Of a stretch of 21,759 bases of DNA, positions 1 through 9,860 are shown piece after piece. The stretch is from JAFGPL01 sp046485045 (lineage in GTDB: Bacteria > Bacteroidota > Bacteroidia > Bacteroidales > UBA10428): NCBI GenBank assembly GCA_046485045.1, contig JAWOHT010000027.1:1-21759 (forward strand), in the 5' to 3' direction. The position numbers and the translations under genes are program-made. Position 1 is the stretch's first letter; each line of letters opens with the position of its first letter. The notes below the pieces were generated by a model. The model saw only the letters and a list, made by a program, of their open reading frames with translations, searched no databases and was not told the origin of the DNA.

Positions 1-182
1 GTAAAAACCTTACCCTCATTTTTCGTTTTTTTGATGAAAAAATTGAAAATATTTTTTAAAGTATTGTATATGAGTATAATGCAAAATGCTGAAAGTATAG
101 GTTTTTTTAATTCGGTTTGCATAAAATTGGAGAATGGCAGGAATTATATTAATTTGGACTGCTCAAACAAACAGGGTGGGGT

Positions 183-3041
183 GTGAAAAGAATTTCGATG
201 AATGATAGTGGTTTGACAGACACGATACGGAAGGTGATCTTTACTCTCATTTTACTGCTTGTCGGCCTCGCAGTGTCTTGGCCTAATGCATTTTATGCCG
301 ACACATCAGGTATTATTATTTTTGAAGATTCTTCGAGGCATTACAATAACCTGGGCAGGGAGTGCCAGACCAATGGCAATTACGAACTGGCAGAATATTA
401 TTTTAAAAAATCGCTTGGTATAAAACAGGTTTATTTAAGCCACGATTTGCGAAAGATTGCTTCTGGGTATCTTAACCTTGGGGCCAATTATTTTAACATG
501 TGGAGGTTCGATGAGGCGTTGGCTAATTACAATAAAGCAGAAGAAATTTATGCTGAGAATACTAGTAATTTTCAGACAGAGTTAGGTATCCTGGCAACTA
601 ATAAGGGATTGCTTTTATTAAAAATAGGCGAATATCATAACGCTAATTTTCATTTTGAAATGGCGCTAAAATATTTCGCCTTTTCAAATGATAAACATAT
701 AAATATTTATAGAACACATCTGTTGAATAGCCTGGGTACTGTTTCTATTCGCCTTAAAGAGTTTAATAAAGCGATCTCTTTATTAAATGAATGTGTTTCA
801 TTGTCAATACAATACAATCCTGATATGGTATCAGTAGCATATGGAAACCTTGCTTTTGTATATAATGAAATGAAAGGTTATTCAGATAAGGCTGAAAATT
901 ATTACCAAAAAACCATTGACTATTATAAAAACAAATATGAAATAACCCATTACAGATTAGTCGGTTTATATAATAACTACGCCGATTTTCTGGTTAAAGA
1001 AAAACAGTACTTGAAATCAAAAGAATATTACTTCAAATCTTTACATATCGCTAAAGCCAACCATATCAATCTGCATCCTTCGTTGTCAAGCATATTCTTA
1101 GGGCTTGGGGATATTTTTCTCGCAACCACCAAACCCGACAGTGCCTTATATTACTACCAGAAATCAATAGCGGTACTGGTGCCCGGGTTTGATGACAGCG
1201 ACATATATGCCAGTCCCGACATCGAAAAAACCATCTCTAAGATACATCTTCTGAAATGTTTGAAACGCAGGGCTGCTGCCTATAATCAAAAATTTAGTAT
1301 AACCCGTTCGCTTATCGACCTGAAGGCTGCTCTCAACAGTTACGATATCGCAGGCAGGCTTATTGATTTGATAAGGCTTGGTTACCAGGACCAGGACAGT
1401 AAACTGTACCTCTCCGAAAATGAAAAAAGCACATATCATGAAGCGCTATGCACGGCTCAAAAACTATTTCGACTTACATCTGACAGCTACTACCTTAACA
1501 AGGCTTTTGAGTATTCAGAGCGCGGAAAGAGCTCCCTGCTGCTGGCTGCCATTCGTGATGCCGGCGCCAAAGGTTTTGGCGGAATCCCCGAAGAACTTCT
1601 GAAAACGGAAAAAGAGCTGGTAAGAGATATTGCCTTTTACAAAGAACAGATTTATGAAGAGTTGCGCAAGACCGAACCAGAAAGGGCCAAACTCGACTTA
1701 TGGGAAAAAACGCTTTTTGACCTGACCAATCAAAACAACAGGTTGATCGTGCAGTTCGAAAAAGAATACCCGAAGTACCATACACTTAAATACAATAGCG
1801 GGGTTACAGGTATCAGCAAGGTGGAAGGTGAACTTCCCGTAGACTGTTCGTTGCTTCAATACACACTTACAGACAGCCTGTTATATATTTTTGTGGTTGG
1901 GAGAAAGCATACCGAAATAATTACCAAACCTGTTGACAGTGTCTTTTTTCAGACGTTTTCTGTTCTTTTAAAGTCGGTAAAACATGTTGATTTTACCAAT
2001 CATACTCAAAATGATTTTCTCTCTTTTTGCCATGCTGCCGCAACAATGCACAAATACCTTATTGAGCCTGCTTTGCCGTTTATACAAGGCAGGCACCTGA
2101 TTATTATCCCTGATGATATTCTTTCTTTTTTACCTTTTGAAATTCTTTTGGCAGATAATGATGAGCATTATGTGAATATTATGGATTACAGGAAGCTGGA
2201 TTACCTTATACGAAAATATTCGATATCATATGCTTACTCTTCAACCATGTTGTTTGAAAATCAGTGGAATGTGAAGAAGAAGGCCCGGAAGGGTTTGCTG
2301 GCTTTTGCCCCTGTGTATCACGGCAAAGATACATCGGCAATGAGGGGCAACTCCAGGAGTGCTTACCGGAAAAACCTGGCTCCGATACCCGGCGCAAAAG
2401 AGGAGGTTGAAAAAATTGTAAAAATCACCGGGGGCGAGGCATTTTTAAATGACCATGCCACCGAGCTAAAATTCAAGGCCTCCTGCTCAGATTTTGATGT
2501 TCTGCACCTCGCAATGCATACTATTATTGATGATGACAACCCCATGTTCTCAAAATTGGTTTTTTCTGTCAGTAACGATGCATCTGAAGACGGCTTTTTA
2601 AATACCCATGAAATTTTCAACCTGAATCTGAGTGCCAGGCTGGCCATATTAAGCTCCTGCAGCAGCGGCGAAGGTTTATTGAAAAGCGGCGAAGGTGTTG
2701 TAAGCCTGGCAAGGGGATTTGCCTATGCCGGCTGTCCCGGTTTGCTAATGACGTTATGGGCGCTTGAAGACAAGACGGGGATTGAAATGATGGTTGGGTT
2801 TTATAAAAACCTGAAATTGGGTTATCGAAGAGATGTTGCCCTTCAGAAAGCCAAAATTGATTTTATCGAAAGCGGAAACCATATAATGGCGCATCCTTTC
2901 TACTGGTCTTCATACATATCTATTGGAGACCAGTCGGCATTATATCATCCTAAACGAAAGTATGCGGCAATATTTCTTTCTCTGGCAGTTATTGTAATTC
3001 TTATTTTCGTAGTGCGTAAAAGTTGTAAAAGGTCTTGTTGA
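183..3041 (+). CDS. TPR-CHAT domain protein, membrane-anchored putative cysteine protease
   Basis: This 952-residue protein starts with GTG; an ATG 15 bases downstream is an alternative start. Residues about 17-35 form a hydrophobic segment (signal peptide or anchor). Roughly residues 50-400 are tetratricopeptide repeats (visible N-Y-x-K-A-E and Y-Y-x-K-S type helices), followed by a charged helical stretch and a C-terminal CHAT domain (about 610-915). The caspase-like His/Cys dyad is intact: His779 in HLAMHT and Cys826 in LSSCSSGEG. A second hydrophobic helix (about 926-944) followed by a basic tail ends the protein. CHAT proteins are caspase/separase-clan proteases; TPRs usually bind partners or substrates. 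The topology suggests that the TPR and CHAT parts lie on one side of the membrane between two anchors, which is inference. It converges on a sigma factor gene with a gap of only 41 bases. Substrate and role are unknown. Confidence 0.85.
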   Translation: MKRISMNDSGLTDTIRKVIFTLILLLVGLAVSWPNAFYADTSGIIIFEDSSRHYNNLGRECQTNGNYELAEYYFKKSLGIKQVYLSHDLRKIASGYLNLGANYFNMWRFDEALANYNKAEEIYAENTSNFQTELGILATNKGLLLLKIGEYHNANFHFEMALKYFAFSNDKHINIYRTHLLNSLGTVSIRLKEFNKAISLLNECVSLSIQYNPDMVSVAYGNLAFVYNEMKGYSDKAENYYQKTIDYYKNKYEITHYRLVGLYNNYADFLVKEKQYLKSKEYYFKSLHIAKANHINLHPSLSSIFLGLGDIFLATTKPDSALYYYQKSIAVLVPGFDDSDIYASPDIEKTISKIHLLKCLKRRAAAYNQKFSITRSLIDLKAALNSYDIAGRLIDLIRLGYQDQDSKLYLSENEKSTYHEALCTAQKLFRLTSDSYYLNKAFEYSERGKSSLLLAAIRDAGAKGFGGIPEELLKTEKELVRDIAFYKEQIYEELRKTEPERAKLDLWEKTLFDLTNQNNRLIVQFEKEYPKYHTLKYNSGVTGISKVEGELPVDCSLLQYTLTDSLLYIFVVGRKHTEIITKPVDSVFFQTFSVLLKSVKHVDFTNHTQNDFLSFCHAAATMHKYLIEPALPFIQGRHLIIIPDDILSFLPFEILLADNDEHYVNIMDYRKLDYLIRKYSISYAYSSTMLFENQWNVKKKARKGLLAFAPVYHGKDTSAMRGNSRSAYRKNLAPIPGAKEEVEKIVKITGGEAFLNDHATELKFKASCSDFDVLHLAMHTIIDDDNPMFSKLVFSVSNDASEDGFLNTHEIFNLNLSARLAILSSCSSGEGLLKSGEGVVSLARGFAYAGCPGLLMTLWALEDKTGIEMMVGFYKNLKLGYRRDVALQKAKIDFIESGNHIMAHPFYWSSYISIGDQSALYHPKRKYAAIFLSLAVIVILIFVVRKSCKRSC

Positions 3042-3082
3042 GGATTTTCAGGAAGTTAAAATAACATGTTATCTCATTTTGC

Positions 3083-3658
3083 TCACTTATTTTTCATGTA
3101 CCTGATATACTCAGGATCTTCTTTTATCATCTTTATTAATTGCTCTTTACACTGATGGTTTCTTTTAAACACGAAATTTTCGCTTTTAAAGCCAAATTTT
3201 CCGGCTATTTCTTTTGCAGGTACTTTATCAAGTGTAAGTCTTAGCAGCTCGCGGCATTTCTCACCGAGTTTTAAGAAATTACGCTGGTAAATGGCTGTTT
3301 CGATACCCTCGTCTATCTCAGCCAGATTGTCCTCTTCAAGATTGTATGACTCAGAAAGGGCTGCTTCATTCAGCGCTACGGTTTCTTTTGTCCTGTAGTT
3401 TCTGTACCATATATAACGGCAAATGGAATACATGTATCCGATGAAAGGTGCATTCAGGTCTGCTGTTTTATTGTCAATATTTTTAATTACAGCAATAACC
3501 CCTTCCTGAAAAATATCTTTTGAATCCTGTTCATTTCCGTTATTCTTCAGAATATATGCCCTTACATGGGGATAATAAGACTTATAGACGAAATCAAACA
3601 GTTTGCGGCTGTCTTTTTTCAGGTCTCTGACAAAGTCACCTATGGTATACTTGTCCAC
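3083..3658 (-). CDS. sigma-70 family RNA polymerase sigma factor (ECF-like)
   Basis: This 191-residue protein has the two-domain layout of small alternative sigma factors. Residues about 17-90 match region 2 (FVYKSYYPHVRAYIL, then DSKDIFQEGVIAVIKNI, the typical core-binding helix). Residues about 125-177 match a region 4 helix-turn-helix (RELLRLTLDKVPAKEIAGKFG). It starts with GTG at 3658; the first internal Met is at residue 76, inside region 2, so no ATG start is possible without losing the domain. The tail ends in a charged RYMKNK. No anti-sigma gene is adjacent. The neighbour is the convergent TPR-CHAT gene, and small sigma factors and CHAT-TPR proteins are often found together in Bacteroidota (recalled, not checked here). 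The target promoters are unknown. Confidence 0.85.
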   Translation of the reverse strand: MDKYTIGDFVRDLKKDSRKLFDFVYKSYYPHVRAYILKNNGNEQDSKDIFQEGVIAVIKNIDNKTADLNAPFIGYMYSICRYIWYRNYRTKETVALNEAALSESYNLEEDNLAEIDEGIETAIYQRNFLKLGEKCRELLRLTLDKVPAKEIAGKFGFKSENFVFKRNHQCKEQLIKMIKEDPEYIRYMKNK

Positions 3659-3866
3659 GTGTGGGGTTAATTCGGTTTTAGTATTTCAAATATATTGAAA
3701 ATACTGTCATATACTCTTTGATTGGTAATTTTGTTGCAATATAGAAGTGTATACTTTTTTTAAAAAATAAAAGATATCGCAACTAAACATTTTTTATTCA
3801 GATATTTGATGTATGCTTTTTTAAAGCAGGGTAGTGTTTAAAAAAATATTTTTATTTAAGCAATTG

Positions 3867-3898
3867 TTGTAATTGTTATGAATTCTTTCTCATATTTG
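3867..3898 (+). promoter_or_regulatory. candidate Bacteroidota-type promoter of hom
   Basis: TTG at 3867-3869 is followed after 21 bases by CATATTTG at 3891-3898, one mismatch from the TAnnTTTG -7 element. A transcript from here would start near 3905, downstream of the ATG at 3878 and just before the ATG at 3917, which supports the shorter hom start. This is a pattern match only. Confidence 0.4.
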
Positions 3899-3916
3899 CC
3901 TTTTAATTTTAGAGCA

Positions 3917-5227
3917 ATGAATATAGCAATATTAGGTTGTGGTACTGTTGGCGGGGGTGTTGCCAGAATTTTAACAGATATGGGCGTGGTTTTGGATGAA
4001 AGGGCACGCAGTGATATTCACCTCAGCAGAATAGTTGAATTATACCCAAAAACAGCATCTGAGAGATTCGACCTGCCTCTGTCCCTTTTCGCCGGAGGCG
4101 GAAAAGACCTTACAAAAGAGGAGGCACGCAAATACATTGATGAGATCATTCAGGATAAAAACATTCACCTGGTGGTCGAAACCATTGGCGGAAGCAATGA
4201 TTTTGTGTTCGAAACAGCCCTGGATATATGCAGGACAGGGAAGCATCTTGTTACGGCAAATAAAGCGTTACTGGCCTTAAGGGGAAAAGAGATTTTCGAA
4301 ACGGCAGAAAAAAGCAATGTAAGTATTGGGTTCGAAGCTGCAGTTTGCGGTGCTATACCTATTATCAAGACCATAAGGGAGAGTTTTACCGGAGACAGCA
4401 TAGATTCGGTTTCAGGTATCATGAACGGTACCAGCAACTATATTCTTACCATGATGCAGAATGAAAAAATGGATTTCAATGATGCATTGGAGATGGCGCA
4501 ACAGGGTGGCTATGCAGAGGCCGATCCCACTCTCGATATCAACGGTTACGATGCATCGCATAAGCTCATCATACTTATCAAACTCGCTTTTGGTATAAAT
4601 ATTTCAATTGAACAGCTATCGCCTGTTGGGGTTACAGATATTGAGAAAGAGGATATTGATTTTGCCGAAGAGATCAATTGCAAAATCAAACTTATTTGTT
4701 ATGGTAAGAAGACAGATAGTAAAATATATGCCACCGTTCGTCCCATGATGGTTAAAAATGACAATTTTTTAAGTAGTGTAAACGGGGCTACCAATGCAGT
4801 AAGGCTTGTTAACAAATATGGTGGCCGTCATATACTCGTCGGTGCCGGTGCAGGTTCGCTCGAAACAGCAAGCTCAATTGTGGCAGATATTGTTTTTATT
4901 GCCCGTTACAAAGACAAAATGAGCAACACTGTACCACAGTCGAAATACGATTTTATTGATGCCGGGCACTTTGTTTTCCCTTATCTTATTATCTTTAAAA
5001 CGGTTGATATTCCGGGTATTACCGGACTCGTGACAACAAGCATCGGCAACCAGCAAATAAATATTGATACAGTGAGCCACAACAGGCACACCAAAGAATA
5101 TGCAGTTTTCTCGATTGCCACTAAACCTTGTACACTCAAACAAATTGAGTCTGCAATTGCAGAAATCAGAAAGACAAGGCCGGATGTTTTGCTTAGCGAC
5201 CCAAAGATAATGCCCATTCTGTATTAG
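3917..5227 (+). CDS. hom: homoserine dehydrogenase
   Basis: The enzyme reduces aspartate 4-semialdehyde to homoserine with NAD(P)H, the branch point to threonine and methionine. From the ATG at 3917 it is 436 residues, normal for the monofunctional ACT-containing form. The N-terminal dinucleotide-binding fold opens with GCGTVGGG at residues 7-14. The catalytic signature GGYAEADPTLDINGYDASHK is complete, with Glu201, Asp212 and Lys216 corresponding to the known Glu/Asp/Lys active-site residues. Residues about 350-425 are an ACT domain (DIPGITGLVTTSIGNQQINI), consistent with amino-acid feedback control. An in-frame ATG at 3878 would add 13 residues, but a promoter-like element overlaps that region, so 3917 is preferred. 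No aspartate kinase fusion and no thrB or thrC gene is adjacent. Confidence 0.95.
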   Translation: MNIAILGCGTVGGGVARILTDMGVVLDERARSDIHLSRIVELYPKTASERFDLPLSLFAGGGKDLTKEEARKYIDEIIQDKNIHLVVETIGGSNDFVFETALDICRTGKHLVTANKALLALRGKEIFETAEKSNVSIGFEAAVCGAIPIIKTIRESFTGDSIDSVSGIMNGTSNYILTMMQNEKMDFNDALEMAQQGGYAEADPTLDINGYDASHKLIILIKLAFGINISIEQLSPVGVTDIEKEDIDFAEEINCKIKLICYGKKTDSKIYATVRPMMVKNDNFLSSVNGATNAVRLVNKYGGRHILVGAGAGSLETASSIVADIVFIARYKDKMSNTVPQSKYDFIDAGHFVFPYLIIFKTVDIPGITGLVTTSIGNQQINIDTVSHNRHTKEYAVFSIATKPCTLKQIESAIAEIRKTRPDVLLSDPKIMPILY

Positions 5228-5462
5228 CCGGCAGGCTGCTTTAAAAGTATGAAGCACTAAGATTTTGCCTTGATTCCCCATAAGGGTAGCTGATAATTAA
5301 GTAGTTGTATTAATTACATTGCTAAAAGTCCAAAATAACTACCCAAGATATTTTGTTTATAATATAACCTAAACTCAAACAGTATGTTAGGATATTTTTT
5401 CTTCGTGGTATTGCGATTATCCCAAAGATTATATAATTTCAAATGCTATTGCAATTTTATCA

Positions 5463-8400
5463 ATGCCATTTCCAATGAGTTGCGAAGAAAGTTTTTATAA
5501 ATCATTATTCGGGAAGCTGCATCTGGGTATCGCCTGCCATGATCAACGCGGAAATTTAATTGAATTGAACGCTGCAGCAGAAGAAATATTGGGGATATCA
5601 GTTGCAGAAGTTGACCAGCATAAAGACATCTATGAAGCACTTAAACCATTGGGGGCCAACGGATATGAAATTAATAAAGATAACTATCCCCATTTACAAG
5701 TGCTCAGCACCAGACAGTGTGTTACCAATAAGGTTATGGGCCTCTTTTGCAAAAAAACCTTTGAATACAAATGGTGGCTTGTTAATGCTGATATTCAGAA
5801 AAAAGACGATTCAGGCAAGTCTTGCTATGTTTATACTACATTTTCAGATATATCAAACATCATTCAGAATACGAAAACCGTCAATGTTTTAAAAGCATCA
5901 CTCGATTTTTCCACAAATCCGGTGAATATTGTCACACCGGCAGGAAATATTATATATCAAAACAACTCCTATATCAATATTTTTGGAAAATTCGGCAAAG
6001 AAGGATCATTAAATCTGGTAAAAGACAAGCATAAATCAGATGAAATATTTCAATCGCTTGTAACGGGTAAGGAGTGGAAAGGAGAGATTGAGATGTATGG
6101 CAGTGAAAAGCAAAAACTGCACATTTTTCTTCATGCCTATCCTGCTAAAGATGAAAGCGGAAACGTTGCAGCATATGTATTTGTGCATAATAATATTACT
6201 CAGTTTAAACTTATTGAAAAAGAACTTCAGGAGAGTGAACTTAAATACCATCAAATGGCTTCTCAACTGGAGGCAATTATCAATGCGCTACCCGGAATGG
6301 TTAGTGTTGTGGACAAGAACTTTAATGTTATTTTGGCAAACAACGAGTTAACCAGGATTTTTGGTCATTCCGACAAGAAAAATGTTATTAATAAGAAGTG
6401 TTATGAAGTAAGAAAACAAAGGAGTGAAGTATGTGAAGAGTGTTCAGTAAATCAGGCATTTAACACGGGAGAAGCCGCGAGCAGGACGTCAACACCCGAT
6501 GAAGATATATTGATGGGGATGGCAGCCAAGTCTTATGCCGTACCTCTGAAAGATGCTAATGGAGTGGTATGGGGTGGAGTTGAGGTTATTATGGACATTT
6601 CAGATTTAAGAAAAGCCGAAAAAGCACTACTTGATAGTGAAAAGCGGTTCAGACTAATGATTGAGAACAGCAACGATGCAATTACGCTCATAGGTAGTGA
6701 TGGTTCAGTGATTTACGCAAGCCCTTCGGTACCAAAAATCACCGGATATTCGGTTGAGGAAAGGCTTGGGAAGAGCGGTTTTGAAAACATACACCCCGAT
6801 GATTTGCCAAGATTGAAAAATATTGTTAATGAACTTGTAAATGAATATGGAAAAACTGTTGCCACGGAGTTCAGGGCTGTGCGAAAAGACGGCACGGTAT
6901 GGTGGTCGGAGGGCTCGGCAACCAATTTATTAAATGTGCCCGGAATCAATGCACTTATTATTAATTACAGAGATGTAACCGACAGAAAAAATGCAGAGGA
7001 TGCATTCATCAACAGCGAAAAACGTTTTCGGTCAATGATCGAGAACAGCAGCGATGTTATTACCCTTCTTGATGTCAACGGCAAAGTAACATATGTTACC
7101 CCTTCGATTTATGCCGCCACCGGATATACCGTAGAAGAGCGTATCGGAAAAGACGGTTTTGATCTTATACATCCCGATGAAAGTGAAAAGTCGATGCTGA
7201 TTATTGCCGAACTAATAAAAAAGCCCGGTGACAAAATCAGTGGTCAGTTCAAGACGGTAAAAAAAGACGGTACCGTATGGTGGGCAGAAGGTTTTGCCAT
7301 TAACCTTCTGAATGATCCCAATATTAATGCGATTGTGATTAACAGCCGTGATATTTCCGACAGAAAAAAGGCCGAAGATGAAATTCAGCGTCAAAATGTC
7401 GAATACCAGTTATTGAATGATAAGTACCTTGAGCAGAACGAAAAATTATTGCATAGCCTCACTAAAATCAAAAAGATAAACGAAGAGCTGAAAAAAGCAA
7501 AAGAGAAAGCAGAAGAAAGTGACCGTTTAAAAACAGTATTTCTTGCCAATATGAGCCATGAAATCAGGACCCCGATGAATGGTATCCTCGGTTTTGCAGA
7601 ATTGCTGAGACAACCTGAATTAACAAACGACCTGCAGTCAAAATATGTTGAAGTTATTCAACGCAGCGGTAACCGAATGCTGAATATCATCAACGACCTG
7701 ATTGATATTTCGAAGATCGAAGCCGGGCAGATGGAAGTATATCCTGAGGATACAAATATTGGTAAGGTGCTTGATGAGGTTTATCTTTTCTTCAAGCCTG
7801 AAGCCAACGACCGGCAAATTGATTTATCTTACAGTAAAAATTTTCCCCCGAACCTGATGATCAAAACAGATATTACAAGGCTTAACCAAATATTGTCGAA
7901 TTTGGTCAAAAATGCTTTGAAATTCACAAAAAAAGGCTGCATCGAATTTGGTTGCCATGTGAAAAATAACATACTCGAATTTTTTGTTCGTGATACCGGA
8001 ATGGGCATAGCACCCGAACTTCAAAACAGAATATTCGACAGGTTTATTCAGGGAGATATTTCGCTTTCAAGGCCTTATGAGGGCACCGGACTGGGGTTGT
8101 CAATATCAAAAGCTTTTATAGAAATGCTGGGGGGCCGGATATGGCTTAAATCTGAGCCGGGGAAAGGTTCTGTATTTTATTTTACCCTTCCGGTAACTGA
8201 GGTTGAACCACACCCGGAAAAGGCTCAAACCATTTCGGATTTTGAGTCTGATGCCTTTAAAAACTCCCTGATACTTGTTGTTGAAGATGATGATTATAGT
8301 TACCTGCTTATCAAAGAAATGCTTGAAAAAAAAGGTATAAAAACCATTCGTGCGGCCGATGGAAATGAAGCGGTTGATAAAATTCAAAAAATATCAGGAA

Positions 8401-8621
8401 TTAACCTTGTACTAATGGATATTAAAATGCCAAATATGAACGGACTGGATGCCACCCGGTTGGTAAAACAACTACGCCCGGACTTGCCGGTAATTGCCCA
8501 AACTGCATATGCTTCAGAGGAACACAGGCAACAGTTTCTCCTGGCCGGTTGCGATGATTATATCGCCAAACCCATTGACAGGATATTGTTACTTGAGAAA
8601 TTAGACCGCTTTTTTAATTAA
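5463..8621 (+). CDS. multi-PAS hybrid sensor histidine kinase with receiver domain
   Basis: This 1052-residue protein lacks membrane segments, so it is probably a cytoplasmic sensor. In order it has five PAS-like modules (about 14-130, 140-255, 268-385, 393-510, 519-640), a coiled coil (about 640-690), a HisKA domain with phospho-acceptor His699 in ANMSHEIRTPMNG, a HATPase domain (N box NQILSNLVKNALKFT, G1 DTGMGIA, G2 GTGLGLSIS) and a C-terminal receiver (about 930-1052) with phospho-acceptor Asp986 in LMDIKMP and Lys1036 in AKPID. The fourth and fifth PAS modules are a clear internal duplication. The third contains a Cys313/Cys324/Cys327 cluster. It is expected to autophosphorylate and relay to its own receiver. 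No output regulator lies next to it, so phosphorelay to a distant partner is likely. The ligand is unknown. Confidence 0.95.
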   Translation: MPFPMSCEESFYKSLFGKLHLGIACHDQRGNLIELNAAAEEILGISVAEVDQHKDIYEALKPLGANGYEINKDNYPHLQVLSTRQCVTNKVMGLFCKKTFEYKWWLVNADIQKKDDSGKSCYVYTTFSDISNIIQNTKTVNVLKASLDFSTNPVNIVTPAGNIIYQNNSYINIFGKFGKEGSLNLVKDKHKSDEIFQSLVTGKEWKGEIEMYGSEKQKLHIFLHAYPAKDESGNVAAYVFVHNNITQFKLIEKELQESELKYHQMASQLEAIINALPGMVSVVDKNFNVILANNELTRIFGHSDKKNVINKKCYEVRKQRSEVCEECSVNQAFNTGEAASRTSTPDEDILMGMAAKSYAVPLKDANGVVWGGVEVIMDISDLRKAEKALLDSEKRFRLMIENSNDAITLIGSDGSVIYASPSVPKITGYSVEERLGKSGFENIHPDDLPRLKNIVNELVNEYGKTVATEFRAVRKDGTVWWSEGSATNLLNVPGINALIINYRDVTDRKNAEDAFINSEKRFRSMIENSSDVITLLDVNGKVTYVTPSIYAATGYTVEERIGKDGFDLIHPDESEKSMLIIAELIKKPGDKISGQFKTVKKDGTVWWAEGFAINLLNDPNINAIVINSRDISDRKKAEDEIQRQNVEYQLLNDKYLEQNEKLLHSLTKIKKINEELKKAKEKAEESDRLKTVFLANMSHEIRTPMNGILGFAELLRQPELTNDLQSKYVEVIQRSGNRMLNIINDLIDISKIEAGQMEVYPEDTNIGKVLDEVYLFFKPEANDRQIDLSYSKNFPPNLMIKTDITRLNQILSNLVKNALKFTKKGCIEFGCHVKNNILEFFVRDTGMGIAPELQNRIFDRFIQGDISLSRPYEGTGLGLSISKAFIEMLGGRIWLKSEPGKGSVFYFTLPVTEVEPHPEKAQTISDFESDAFKNSLILVVEDDDYSYLLIKEMLEKKGIKTIRAADGNEAVDKIQKISGINLVLMDIKMPNMNGLDATRLVKQLRPDLPVIAQTAYASEEHRQQFLLAGCDDYIAKPIDRILLLEKLDRFFN

Positions 8622-8708
8622 CTCTAAGAAAACGCCAATTACTGCGTTATGCTCGTCTTTTTTTATTCTGTTGTTTTTATTATCGCTCTTTTAATGTTAA
8701 TTAGCAAA

Positions 8709-9773
8709 ATGAAGTATGTTTGCAAAGTTGCCTTAATGTGCACAATAATATTACTGATGAGGGGTATTTCACCCTGTTTGGCACAAATTTCTGATTCTGC
8801 TGAGAATTACATCATCAAATTAAGAAATGAACACCAGGCTATTCTCAAAGAGTTTTTGCAATATTCAGGAGCTGTCGTTCATAGCAGAAGCAAAGAAGAG
8901 GCTGCTGCATTACAGACGCATTTAATCACCATGGTTGACAATTCCCTGCGCAGGGTATCAGAGGTATCATGCCACAACAAAGATTGCAGCCTGCGTGATT
9001 CACTGGTCTCTTACCTTACTTTGGTTTTCAGGTCATTAAAAGAAGACCGGTTTCAAAAATTGTATTTCAACAATCTTAATCAACTTTCATATAATGAGGT
9101 AGAAACAATCTTATCAGGAAGCGGGATAATTGATAAAGAAATACATCAAAAGGCTAAAAATTTAGAAGCTGCACAATATTTATTTGCCAAAAAATTTAAT
9201 GTTGTGCTTTCATCAGAAAAAGATACCCTTTCCGGTAAGATTGAGCTAATCAACAGTCTTAATGATTATTACAAACGAATTTTTTTGATATTTCTCAAAT
9301 CATACAAACTTGGTTATCAGCTTTTTAATGAGATTGACAGTATGGGGTTTGATGCAGCAGAATATTTCAGAATAAAGCAAATTGAGGCAACAACTGCCGG
9401 ACTTTTAAAGCTTGACTCAATAAAATCTTTTGAAGATGACAGTTCTTTGATTATTGTGTGCAGTAAAATATTGTTATTTTATCAGTATGAAGCAAAATTT
9501 CAGGTTCCTCTAATTATAGATTATCTTAAAAGGCGGGTGTTTTTTGAAAAAAAGAACCAAAACCTTCCTGCAGAATCTAAAAATTCATTAAACGATGCCG
9601 GGTTAGACGAATACAACCGCGAAACCGAAGCGCTCAATAAAATACACGAAAAAGTGGTTGTAATACAGCATGAATTGCTGCAACAAAGAAACGGCCTTAT
9701 TTATGACTGGAACCTATTGTCGCGTGATTTTATGAAAAAACATATTCTGAGTTTTAATCTTCAAAATTTTTAA
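8709..9773 (+). CDS. hypothetical exported helical protein
   Basis: I do not recognise this family. From the ATG at 8709 the product is 354 residues and opens with a standard signal peptide: Lys2 and Lys6, then a hydrophobic core, then a probable signal peptidase I site after SPCLA before QISDSAEN. A frame open from 8649 would add 20 more hydrophobic residues (374 in total) and is a possible alternative start. The mature part is charged and mostly helical, rich in Lys, Glu and Leu, with one close cysteine pair (SCHNKDC) that could form a disulfide after export. No enzyme motif or further membrane segment is visible. It begins shortly after the histidine kinase gene on the same strand, so co-transcription is possible. 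It may be a periplasmic or surface protein. Confidence 0.7.
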   Translation: MKYVCKVALMCTIILLMRGISPCLAQISDSAENYIIKLRNEHQAILKEFLQYSGAVVHSRSKEEAAALQTHLITMVDNSLRRVSEVSCHNKDCSLRDSLVSYLTLVFRSLKEDRFQKLYFNNLNQLSYNEVETILSGSGIIDKEIHQKAKNLEAAQYLFAKKFNVVLSSEKDTLSGKIELINSLNDYYKRIFLIFLKSYKLGYQLFNEIDSMGFDAAEYFRIKQIEATTAGLLKLDSIKSFEDDSSLIIVCSKILLFYQYEAKFQVPLIIDYLKRRVFFEKKNQNLPAESKNSLNDAGLDEYNRETEALNKIHEKVVVIQHELLQQRNGLIYDWNLLSRDFMKKHILSFNLQNF

Positions 9774-9860
9774 TAAATCTCTTGTTTTTTAAATCCTACA
9801 ATCTATTTTTACGATCTTATTCTAATAGCTAAATACTAACAATTTTATTATTACTGTATC

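Noticed and set aside
75..80. TATAAT upstream of the TPR-CHAT gene
   Set aside because: The region is very AT-rich, no -35 partner is at a proper distance, and this phylum does not normally use that element.
107..118. The 12-mer TTAATTCGGTTT recurs at 3667-3678, upstream of the sigma factor gene
   Set aside because: The two copies have opposite orientation relative to their genes and the flanks do not match, so chance in AT-rich DNA is likely.
5228..5462. GGGTAG ... CTACCC pairing in the gap before the histidine kinase
   Set aside because: Six-base arms about 60 bases apart are too weak to support a regulatory structure.
8715..8722. TATGTTTG, an exact TAnnTTTG match inside the hypothetical exported protein
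   Set aside because: It lacks a TTG/TTTG at the right distance upstream, and using it would remove the charged start of the signal peptide.
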